From: Myxococcales bacterium
GTDB lineage: Bacteria > Myxococcota_A > Polyangia > Haliangiales > Haliangiaceae
Direction: 5' to 3'
Assembly: GCA_947483555.1 (NCBI GenBank)
Contig: CANKMW010000040.1
Span: 1 to 64,000, forward strand
DNA length: 64,000 nt
The notes under the pieces are model-generated. The model was not told where the DNA came from, ran no database searches, and saw only the letters and a program-made list of their open reading frames with translations. The stretch's first letter is position 1; every line of letters begins with the position of its first letter. A program made the translations under genes and the position numbers. This document shows positions 57,407 to 64,000 of the stretch, piece by piece.

Positions 57407-59235
57407 AGGTTCATCGCGCCGGACCAGGTCGCGTTGGCGGTCACCCGCCGGGCCCGCTCGGTGGCGATCGCCATCGGGCGGCGGCCGCGGGCGTCGAAGA
57501 CCAGCCCGACCACGCCGCCGCGCAGCGTGCGCTCCACCTTGATCCCGGGACCGGCCCCGACGTCGACGCCGCGGGCCGGGGTCAAGATCGCCCGCGCCTC
57601 GTCGCCGGGGCCGAGCGCGAGCAGGCGCAGATCGCCGGCCGCGAGTCGCTCGGTCCGGGTCTCGCCGCCCGGGAGGCGGAGCTCGACGGTGAGCAGCGGG
57701 CCGCGCTTGACGGTGCCGACCGGCGCCACGCAGGTGCCGAGCCGCACCAGACAGTCCTTCTCGAACACCTCGGTGGCCGCCGCCGGGTGGACCGTCGACA
57801 GCAGGCCGAGGTGGGGCATCATGAAGATCGAATCGACCGCGATCTCGGTGACGCCCTCGACCTGGAAGGCGTCGATCATCATCAGCATCGACTGGCTGCG
57901 CCGCGGCGCGTGCGACAGCACACCACCCGAGCCGACCAGCAGGTCGAGCTTCATCATGTCGACCAGCGTGTTGCTGACGTCCTGGGCGAAGGCGTCCGAG
58001 ATCGAACGCTGCTGCTGGCCGCCGGTCAGCTTGACCGCGAACTGCTTGTGCTGGATGAACGACAGTCGCAGCGCCTCGCGCGCGATCGCCTGCTCGATCT
58101 TGAGCTCGTCGAGCGTCTGCGGGATCGTGGTCGGCCGGATCATCTTGTTGCCGATCCGATCGCGCAGCTCGGCCTCGTCGAGGTCGAACGGCACCCAGCG
58201 CTGGATGTCGCCGATGCCGGCCTCGGCGAGCACGTTCGACACCGAGTACGACATGCCGAGGTTGGCCGACACCGTGCGATTGAAGATGCCGTCGAAGACG
58301 CTGAACACGTCGGTGGTGGCGCCGCCGATGTCGACCCCGACGACCTGGACCTGGTCGCGGTCGGCGAGCGCCTTGATGATCAGGCCCATGGCGCCCGGCG
58401 TCGGCATGATCGGCGCGTCGGTCCAGGTCATGAGCTTGCCGTAGCCCGGCGCCTGGGCCATCACGTGCTCCATGAACACGTCGTGGATGGCGTCGCGCGC
58501 CGGCCCCAGCCGCTCCTCCTCGAGGACCGGGCGCAGGTTGTCGACGAACTGTAACGCCACCTTGCCGCCCAGGATCTTCTCGATCTCGCCGCGCACCTCG
58601 CGGTTGCCGGCGTAGATGAGCGGCAGGTCGAAGCCCGAGCCGAGCCGCGGCCGCGGCTGGGCGGCGCGCAGCAGCTCGGCGAGCGCGACCACGTGCTTGC
58701 GGGTCCCACCGTCGGTGCCCCCGGCCATGAGGATCATGTCGGGGCGAAGCTGGCGGATGCGCTCGATCTTCTCGTGCGGCAAGCGCTTGTCGTTGATCGA
58801 GACCGAGTCCATCACGATCGCACCCGCGCCCAGCGCCGCGCGCGCCGCGCTCTCGGCGGTCATCTTCTTGACCACGCCGGCGACCATCATCTGCAGGCCG
58901 CCACCCGCCGACGAGGTCGAGATGTAGAGGTCGGTGCCGACCCCATCCTGCTCGGGCCGGATGATGGCGCCGTCGGCGCCGAGCGAGGTCAGGAACTGGC
59001 GCCCGCGCAGCTCCTGGATCTCGCGCACCGCGTTGAGCACCCCGCGGGTCACGTCCTCGACCGGGGCCTCGACCGTGGTCGGCGCCTCGCCGCGCGTGGT
59101 CAGCCGGTACTCGCCCTGAGCGTTGCGCTCGATCAGGATCGCCTTGGTGGTCGTCGAACCGCAGTCGGTCGCGATCACCGAGCGGACGGCGGCGGGATCG
59201 ACATCCTTGTACGCGGGGGGAGCGTGGCCCGACAT
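57394..59235 (-). CDS. GlmL/MutL-family ASKHA ATPase
   Basis: A 613-residue member of the glutamate-mutase-L family, an actin/Hsp70-fold ATPase. ATP motifs: SVIATDCGSTTTKAILIE at the N-terminus and VVGVDIGGATTDVFSV near residue 300. The family is thought to reactivate or maintain B12-dependent mutases such as glutamate mutase. A further C-terminal domain (about 495-613) is unique to longer members. No glmE/glmS or other mutase is present here. It is last in an operon after an enoyl-CoA hydratase, a PH-like protein and a 96-residue protein, suggesting support of an acyl-CoA mutase coded elsewhere. Confidence 0.88.
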   Translation of the reverse strand: MSGHAPPAYKDVDPAAVRSVIATDCGSTTTKAILIERNAQGEYRLTTRGEAPTTVEAPVEDVTRGVLNAVREIQELRGRQFLTSLGADGAIIRPEQDGVGTDLYISTSSAGGGLQMMVAGVVKKMTAESAARAALGAGAIVMDSVSINDKRLPHEKIERIRQLRPDMILMAGGTDGGTRKHVVALAELLRAAQPRPRLGSGFDLPLIYAGNREVRGEIEKILGGKVALQFVDNLRPVLEEERLGPARDAIHDVFMEHVMAQAPGYGKLMTWTDAPIMPTPGAMGLIIKALADRDQVQVVGVDIGGATTDVFSVFDGIFNRTVSANLGMSYSVSNVLAEAGIGDIQRWVPFDLDEAELRDRIGNKMIRPTTIPQTLDELKIEQAIAREALRLSFIQHKQFAVKLTGGQQQRSISDAFAQDVSNTLVDMMKLDLLVGSGGVLSHAPRRSQSMLMMIDAFQVEGVTEIAVDSIFMMPHLGLLSTVHPAAATEVFEKDCLVRLGTCVAPVGTVKRGPLLTVELRLPGGETRTERLAAGDLRLLALGPGDEARAILTPARGVDVGAGPGIKVERTLRGGVVGLVFDARGRRPMAIATERARRVTANATWSGAMNLYPA

Positions 59236-59248
59236 CGTCGTTGGTGTA

Positions 59249-59539
59249 TCACGCGCGGGCTTCGAGCCGGCGCAGCAGGAGCTCGATCGAGCCCCGCCGC
59301 TCGAGGATGCGCTGCAGCTGGTCCCAGCGCACCGGGTCGCTCCACACCACGGAGATGATCGGACGCAGGAACACCATCATCTGGCTGCCGACGAAGCCCA
59401 TCGGCTTCATGGACTCCAGGAAGAACAGCGCCGCCGGCGTCAAGCGGCGGCGGACGATGCCCTCGGCGAGCTGGTCGAGCAGCGCGCGGTCGTCGTCGGA
59501 CAGGCTGGCCTCCAGCGTCGCCAGCTCGCCGTCGCTCAT
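59249..59539 (-). CDS. Small helical protein
   Basis: A 96-residue protein. It is rich in helix (LSDDDRALLDQLAEGIVRRR) with a central hydrophobic section (MGFVGSQMMVFLRPIISVVW) and a basic, amphipathic end (LQRILERRGSIELLLRRLEA). The ATG at 59539 overlaps the preceding stop (ATGA), and the GlmL-like gene follows after 13 nt. It may be a small subunit or adaptor for it. No family recognised. Confidence 0.68.
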   Translation of the reverse strand: MSDGELATLEASLSDDDRALLDQLAEGIVRRRLTPAALFFLESMKPMGFVGSQMMVFLRPIISVVWSDPVRWDQLQRILERRGSIELLLRRLEARA

Positions 59540-59994
59540 GGCGCCGCCCCGACCGCCCCGACCGCATCGGGTGGACCACCGCCGCCGACCCGAGCCCGGA
59601 GCGTGTCGACCACCGCCGCCTTGCCGGCGGCGTCGAGTCCGTCGAAGTAGAGGACGAAGCCGCGATGGCGATCCATCCAGCTCGGGCGCGCGAACGGCGA
59701 CACCAGCGCCGCGCCGCGCCCGATCTGGACCCGCCGCAGGTCGGCCCAGGCCCGGAACCGCCGCGCCAGCAGCCGCCGCTCCTCGACGCCGGCGCCGTCG
59801 AGGCGGTAGCGGGTCGGAAACAGGAACGGCGCGGTGGCGACGACCAGCAAGATCGCCGCCAGCGCGGCCAGGAACGGCGAGCCCAGGGTCACCATGACCG
59901 CCCACGCCGAAAGCAAGAGGACCGCCGCGACCAGCGCGAGCTGATCGGGTCGCCGGCGGGCCGGGTGCGCGGTCCAGGTCAGCAGCACCTCCAC
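59536..59994 (-). CDS. Two-helix membrane protein with PH-like domain
   Basis: A 152-residue protein. Two adjacent TM helices (about 22-38 and 40-58, LALVAAVLLLSAWAVMVTLG, AALAAILLVVATAPFLFP) precede a beta domain (YRLDGAGVEERRLLARRFRA, WMDRHRGFVLYFDGLD) of the bacterial PH type. The GTG at 59994 overlaps the stop of the enoyl-CoA hydratase gene (TAGTG). The end has a short Gly/Ala/Pro repeat (DAVGAVGAAP). Function unknown. Confidence 0.68.
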   Translation of the reverse strand: MEVLLTWTAHPARRRPDQLALVAAVLLLSAWAVMVTLGSPFLAALAAILLVVATAPFLFPTRYRLDGAGVEERRLLARRFRAWADLRRVQIGRGAALVSPFARPSWMDRHRGFVLYFDGLDAAGKAAVVDTLRARVGGGGPPDAVGAVGAAP

Positions 59995-60773
59995 TAGCGC
60001 CCTTTCCAGACCGGCGCGCGCTTGGTCAGGAAGGCGGTGATGCCCTCGGCGGCATCCTCGAGCGCGAGCACGCGGCCGAGCTCGGCTTGCAGATATCGCA
60101 GCGCCGGCTCGAGATCGAGATCCGCGGACCGGTAGAAGGCGCGCAGGCCGAGCGCCACCGCGGCCGGGCTCTTGTCGGCGATCTCGCCGGCCAGCTTCAT
60201 CGTCACCGCCTCGAGCTCGGCGACCGGCACCACCCGGTTGAGCAGGCCGGCGGCGAGCGCCTCGGCAGCGTCGAGGCGGCGGCCGGTGAGCATCATCTCG
60301 AGGGTGCGCTTGCGACCGACGTTGCGGGTGATCTCGGCGGTGATCATCATCGGCCACAGGCCGACCTGGATCTCGGTGGTTCCGAACGTGGCGGTGTCGG
60401 CGGCGATGGCCAGATCGCAGGCCACCATCAGCCCGAGACCGCCGGCCAGGGCGTGACCGTTGACCATCGCGATGATCGGCTTGCCGAGGTCGTGCATGGT
60501 CGTGAACAGCTCGACCAGCGACGCCGGCGCGACCGCCGAGACCGCCGCGGCCGGTCCCTGCATCGAGCCCAGATCGCCGCCGGCCGAGAACGCGTTGCCG
60601 GCGCCGGTCAGGACCACGACGCGGACCGCCGGGTCGTCGCGCAGCGCGGTCAGCACGTGGACCAGCTCGCCGCAGGTGTCGAGCCCGATCGGGTTGCGCT
60701 TCTCGGGACGGTTGAGGGTGACGCGGGCGACGGGCCCGCCGCGGTCGACCAGGATGGTGTGGTACTGGGTCAT
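59994..60773 (-). CDS. Enoyl-CoA hydratase/isomerase family protein
   Basis: A 259-residue crotonase-fold enzyme acting on acyl-CoA thioesters. The oxyanion-hole segments are NAFSAGGDLGSM and VNGHALAGGLGLMVACDLAI. The TEIQVGLWPMMITAEI stretch replaces the usual PGxGG loop; the G-L-W-P-M-M form is common to a subgroup that includes branched-chain and terpenoid-CoA hydratases. First gene of an operon with a PH-like protein, a small helical protein and the GlmL-like ATPase, which connects it to acyl-CoA or mutase metabolism. Confidence 0.93.
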   Translation of the reverse strand: MTQYHTILVDRGGPVARVTLNRPEKRNPIGLDTCGELVHVLTALRDDPAVRVVVLTGAGNAFSAGGDLGSMQGPAAAVSAVAPASLVELFTTMHDLGKPIIAMVNGHALAGGLGLMVACDLAIAADTATFGTTEIQVGLWPMMITAEITRNVGRKRTLEMMLTGRRLDAAEALAAGLLNRVVPVAELEAVTMKLAGEIADKSPAAVALGLRAFYRSADLDLEPALRYLQAELGRVLALEDAAEGITAFLTKRAPVWKGR

Positions 60774-60854
60774 GGTGTCCTCGGAGCCCGACTCCGTCGG
60801 GAGACCCTAGCGCAGGTTGACTCCACCATCCACGACACCCTACGCTCGCCATCG

Positions 60855-61844
60855 ATGCGCCGTCTGGGGGTCTCGGCCCTCCTTGCCCTGTTCGCCACCG
60901 CGGCGGCGCCCGCGCCGGCGGCTGCCGGGGACAACGATCTGATCCTCGGCCGCCTGGTGCTGCTGGTCGACGACACCGGCAGCGGGATGCCGACCCGCGC
61001 CGTGGGGCAGAGCCTCGAGCTGCGGTCGCTGGTCAGCGAGCTGGGGGTGGCGCTGGCGCCCCGACTGCTGGCGCCCGCCGACACCCTCGGCTTCGGCGGC
61101 TTCCAGTTCTCGGCCGACATCGCCTGGACCTCGATCTCGAACGACGCCCGCTGGTGGCGAGCGATGCGGTCGTCGCCGGCCGCCGATGCCACCAGCCACG
61201 GCGCCGCGATGTTGCCCACGATCGGGCTGTTCGCGCGCAAGGGCATCTGGTTTCCGGTGCCGTCGATCGAGTTCGGGGCCGGCGCCGTGCACCTGTTCGA
61301 CTCCAAGATCTGGTCGGGCCAGGCGTACGTGAAGCTGGCGCTGCAGGAGGGCTATCACGACCTGCCGGTGCCATCGGTGGCGGTGCGCGGCGGCGTGTCG
61401 CGCATGCTGGGCCAGAAGGATCTCGACCTCACGATCATCTCGATGGACGGCAGCGTCTCGAAGCACGTCGGCGTCGGCTCGACGTGGGGCCTCGACCCCT
61501 ACGCCGGCTATGGCGCCCTGCTCATGGTGCCGCGCTCCGAGGTCATCGATCCGACCCCGGAGATCGACCCGCTCGATCCGATGTTCGTGTCCGATCGCGC
61601 GCTCAACTTCGTCTTCAAGGATCAGGACGACATCCTGCGCCACCGGTTGTTCCTGGGCGCCAAGCTGCAGTACTACGTCTTCGAGCTGACCATGGAGGCC
61701 ACGCTGGCGCTGGCCGGCAGCTCGGTCGACTCGCGCGCCGGCAGCGATGCGTGCACGTTCGACTCGACGACCACCGCGTGCGACACCACCGACCAGGCTG
61801 GCTCGCAGCGCTCGTTCACCGTGGCGGCGGGCTTCGACTTCTGA
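60855..61844 (+). CDS. Outer-membrane beta-barrel protein
   Basis: A 329-residue exported protein. The signal peptide (ALLALFATAAAPAPAAAGDN) is followed by strands rich in aromatic and small residues (DTLGFGGFQFSADIAWTSIS, IWSGQAYVKLALQEGYHDLP, YYVFELTMEATLALAGSSVD) and the terminal F-D-F that marks BAM substrates. Two cysteines (CTFDSTTTAC) lie close to the end. No porin or transport family is recognised. The stop overlaps the next start (TGATG), coupling it to the YkgJ-type gene. Confidence 0.78.
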   Translation: MRRLGVSALLALFATAAAPAPAAAGDNDLILGRLVLLVDDTGSGMPTRAVGQSLELRSLVSELGVALAPRLLAPADTLGFGGFQFSADIAWTSISNDARWWRAMRSSPAADATSHGAAMLPTIGLFARKGIWFPVPSIEFGAGAVHLFDSKIWSGQAYVKLALQEGYHDLPVPSVAVRGGVSRMLGQKDLDLTIISMDGSVSKHVGVGSTWGLDPYAGYGALLMVPRSEVIDPTPEIDPLDPMFVSDRALNFVFKDQDDILRHRLFLGAKLQYYVFELTMEATLALAGSSVDSRAGSDACTFDSTTTACDTTDQAGSQRSFTVAAGFDF

Positions 61845-62497
61845 TGGACGGCCCCGACCTGCGCGCGCTGCGCGCGGCGTTGCTGGCGGTCGAGGAGCTG
61901 CGCGGCGATCTGCTGCGGCTGGCGGCGCGGGTGGTCGCGGTCGAGGAGGAGCTGACGCGCCGCGTGGCGCCGGTCGACACGGCGGCGGTGGCCGCGGCCA
62001 TCGAGGCCCGGACCCCGGCGGTGCTGGCGGCGATCCGCGCCGCCGACGTCACCGACGTCGACCACCTCCACATCGGCGACGCCGTCGACAAGTACCAGGT
62101 GCCGCCGCTGCCCGACGGCGGCCCGCCGTGTCTCGAGCTGCTGCCCATCTGCCAGGCGCGTTGCTGCTCGTTCGCGTTCGCGCTGTCGACCCAGGATCTC
62201 GACGAGGGCGTCATCCAGTGGGACCGTGGACAGCCGTACCTGATCGCGCACCAGGACGGCGCGTGTACGCACCTGTCGCGCAGCGGCGCCGGCTGCACCT
62301 GCTACGACCAGCGCCCCGCGACCTGCCGCAGCTACGACTGCCGCGCCGATCGCCGCATCTGGGCCGACTACGCGCGCCGGATCCCGGCCCCCGAGCGGGC
62401 GCCCGACGCCCCACTCACCGCCGAGCAACGCCGCGACGCCGCCACCGCCCGCGAGGTGGCGCTCGCCGTCGAGGCGCGCGCGCTGCGACGCGGCTGA
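61844..62497 (+). CDS. YkgJ-type cysteine-cluster protein
   Basis: A 217-residue protein with a Cys cluster of the YkgJ/UPF0153 type, thought to bind zinc or an iron-sulfur centre: CQARCCSFAFALSTQDL, then CTHLSRSGAGCTCYDQRPAT, then CRSYDCRADRRIW. An Ala/Glu-rich coiled-coil segment (about 8-75) precedes it. No signal peptide. The function of the family is not settled; here it is coupled to an outer-membrane barrel gene through a TGATG overlap. Confidence 0.85.
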   Translation: MDGPDLRALRAALLAVEELRGDLLRLAARVVAVEEELTRRVAPVDTAAVAAAIEARTPAVLAAIRAADVTDVDHLHIGDAVDKYQVPPLPDGGPPCLELLPICQARCCSFAFALSTQDLDEGVIQWDRGQPYLIAHQDGACTHLSRSGAGCTCYDQRPATCRSYDCRADRRIWADYARRIPAPERAPDAPLTAEQRRDAATAREVALAVEARALRRG

Positions 62498-62515
62498 ACC
62501 CCACCGCCTGACGCG

Positions 62516-64000
62516 TCACGGGCCCAGCGGGCAGTTGAGACCGGTGAGCACCAGCCGGTTGTTGCCCTCGCGGCACTCCAGGTTCTGCGACTGGCCGAGC
62601 CCGTCGTCGTCGACGATCACGGTCCCGACGCTGCCGGCGCCGAGCCAGTCGCAGCTCACCACCTCGCAGCCACCGGGGTGCAGGTTGAGCGTCGTCATCG
62701 CGGTGCAGCCGAGGGCGCCCGGCGGATCGCCGCCGTAGACCGACACCGGCAAGCCGCGCGCGACCGGCTCGGTGCCGCGGTTGCAGACCTCGATCGTGAT
62801 CCGCGCGCCACCCGGGATACACAGCACGGTCGCGCCGCGCACCGTCAGGTCCGGCGACAGGCCGACGCCGAGCCCGTCGCCGGGGACGTTCTGGCGGAAG
62901 TTGTTGAGCCCGGCCTGGGTCCAGTTGCGCAGCCATTGCGAGGTGCGCGGCACGCGGCCGTCCTCGCTGATGTTGGTGACCGTGTAGGCGTGCTGGTTCC
63001 AGATGGTGCGCGTGTTGACCCACCGATCGACCTGATCGGCGAGCACCCGGACACCGAACGCGGTGCCGCCGCCCGGGTTCTCGGCCCGACAGACCCGGCC
63101 AGCCGTCGACACGCCGGCGATCGGGTCGCGACAGACGAAGCCGTCACCGCCGCAGTCGGGGTCGATCGTGCAGCGGCAGCGGCCCAGCGTGTCGGCGGGC
63201 AGCTCGCGACCGCAGGTGGTGGCGCCCGGGCAGTCGGAGTCGTCGAGACACTTGACGCCGTCGAAGATCGGATCGAGCGCTGGGCAGGTGACGTTGCAGT
63301 TGGTGTTGCTGGGCACCACGATCTCGGCGTTGAAGTCGCCGTCGACGTCGGCGATGATCGGGTTCTCGTACCAGGTGCACGAGCGGCGGAAGCGCGAGTA
63401 CATGACCTGCCCGCTGGTGCCGTCGTAGACGCGAGTGAAGCACTCGTCGGCGTAGACCACCTCGGCGCGGCCGTCGCCCTCGAAGTCGAACACCGACGAT
63501 CCGGTCACGTTGCTCGACCCGTCCTGCGAGGGCTGGAACCACAGCACGCCATCGGTGCGGCCGCTGGCGCAGTTGATCGGATCGGCGCCGGCCCGGCAGT
63601 CGAGGTCGAACACGGTGTACGCGGTGCCACCGGCCGACGCCATCTCGACGCGGCCGTCGCCGTCGAAGTCGGCCAGCGTCGGCGGTCCACCGTTGCCCGG
63701 CGTCACGCCCTGCAGGGCACCGGTGAAGATGAGGCGACCGCCGCTGGTGTAGGCCCGCAGCACGCCGGCGTTGACGGTCACGATCTCGGCGATGCCGTCG
63801 AGCGTGGCGCGGTCATCGAGGCCGGGATCGGCGACGTAGCGACCGAGGTCGGCGACCGCGACGTCACCGTTCTGGCCGCCCAGCGCCGGTCCATCCGGGA
63901 CCCACTCGGTGTTCGCGATGTCCCAGGCGTAGAGCTGACCGCCGGTGACCAGCTCGGGCAGCAGGTCGTTGTCCAGGTCGGCGACCACCGGGATGTACCC
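62516..64000 (-). CDS. FG-GAP/VCBS-type secreted protein (partial, runs off the right edge)
   Basis: At least 494 residues are visible; the 5' end lies beyond the window. The frame carries repeated calcium-binding FG-GAP units (VADLDNDLLPELVTGG, LADFDGDGRVEMASAG, FDFEGDGRAEVVYADE, IADVDGDFNAEIVVPS), followed by a Cys-rich segment (CLDDSDCPGATTCGRELP, CRCTIDPDCGGDGFVCRD) and a beta-sandwich-like C-terminus (VEVCNRGTEPVARGLPVSVY-type). These proteins are usually secreted or surface-attached and bind carbohydrate or protein. Very similar multi-domain proteins are frequent in myxobacteria. Convergent with the YkgJ-type gene. Confidence 0.85.
   Translation of the reverse strand, partial: GYIPVVADLDNDLLPELVTGGQLYAWDIANTEWVPDGPALGGQNGDVAVADLGRYVADPGLDDRATLDGIAEIVTVNAGVLRAYTSGGRLIFTGALQGVTPGNGGPPTLADFDGDGRVEMASAGGTAYTVFDLDCRAGADPINCASGRTDGVLWFQPSQDGSSNVTGSSVFDFEGDGRAEVVYADECFTRVYDGTSGQVMYSRFRRSCTWYENPIIADVDGDFNAEIVVPSNTNCNVTCPALDPIFDGVKCLDDSDCPGATTCGRELPADTLGRCRCTIDPDCGGDGFVCRDPIAGVSTAGRVCRAENPGGGTAFGVRVLADQVDRWVNTRTIWNQHAYTVTNISEDGRVPRTSQWLRNWTQAGLNNFRQNVPGDGLGVGLSPDLTVRGATVLCIPGGARITIEVCNRGTEPVARGLPVSVYGGDPPGALGCTAMTTLNLHPGGCEVVSCDWLGAGSVGTVIVDDDGLGQSQNLECREGNNRLVLTGLNCPLGP

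Noticed and set aside
55162..58554. 1130-codon plus-strand frame
   Set aside because: It runs across the GH114-like gene, SelO (other frame) and the GlmL-like gene; no domain is visible, so it is a compositional artefact.
59536..60852. A 438-residue protein covering the PH-like gene and the hydratase region
   Set aside because: The upstream portion is an out-of-frame shadow of the hydratase. The GTG at 59994 with a TAGTG overlap is the natural start.
60087..60854. N-terminal extension of the barrel protein at 60855
   Set aside because: The extension is antisense to the enoyl-CoA hydratase gene, and a good signal peptide starts at 60855.

Overview
The window is uniformly very GC-rich, densely packed and strongly biased to G/C third positions. 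Its content (two transmembrane Ser/Thr kinases, a GAF/sigma-54 activator, a hybrid histidine kinase, many short Asp/Gly-rich lipoproteins, several small outer-membrane barrels, a Kelch protein, an FG-GAP/VCBS-type protein and a DUF4157 protein) points to a Myxococcota bacterium, probably a Haliangium/Kofleriaceae-like lineage. This placement is inferred from gene content; no rRNA is present.

Layout. 0.1-1.2 kb: a possible insertion-sequence relic, tRNA-Asn with its terminator, and a frameshifted pentapeptide-repeat gene. 1.3-8.7 kb: a Kelch protein, a large DUF4157 (eCIS-core) protein with no injection-system genes beside it, a DUF1508 lipoprotein, a sigma-54 activator and argG. 8.7-14.9 kb: a five-gene envelope operon (lipoprotein plus four barrel proteins) that looks like a duplicated two-gene module. 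15-20.5 kb: an AlkB-like oxygenase, a 34-residue membrane protein, clpS-clpA and an M20 dipeptidase. 20.5-28.4 kb: a possible double-glycine peptide, a START-like/DUF5995-like fusion, a class-A-beta-lactamase-like lipoprotein, and an ECF sigma factor divergent from a kinase-TPR protein. 28.4-33.8 kb: a decayed zone with 3' or 5' fragments of at least six genes around an intact SET-domain gene and an SDR gene, followed by hexanucleotide arrays. 33.8-40.7 kb: lipoproteins, a Coq4-like gene divergent from a TetR gene with a promoter/operator visible between them, a Uma2 gene between 54-bp direct repeats, and a second Ser/Thr kinase. 40.8-45.6 kb: a translationally coupled histidine kinase, YfiR-like and TonB-receptor operon; the receptor is frameshifted. 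45.8-47.2 kb: TetR and a lipoprotein.

47.2-53.8 kb is the most intriguing block: six genes on the minus strand, nearly all overlapping by 1-4 nt, encoding a barrel-sandwich/KOW-like protein, four uncharacterised membrane proteins (one with an embedded helix-hairpin-helix) and a LolC/E-type permease. It behaves like one undescribed envelope complex. 53.8-64 kb: a FAD oxidoreductase, a GH114-like lipoprotein, SelO, an operon joining an enoyl-CoA hydratase to a GlmL-type ATPase with no mutase nearby, a barrel protein coupled to a YkgJ-type cysteine-cluster protein, and the C-terminal part of an FG-GAP protein that runs off the right edge.

Transcription is mostly in short, tightly overlapping operons; many convergent pairs are separated by 2-15 nt. 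Several otherwise convincing genes are broken by single-base indels, often in homopolymers, so true pseudogenes and sequencing errors cannot be separated from sequence alone.
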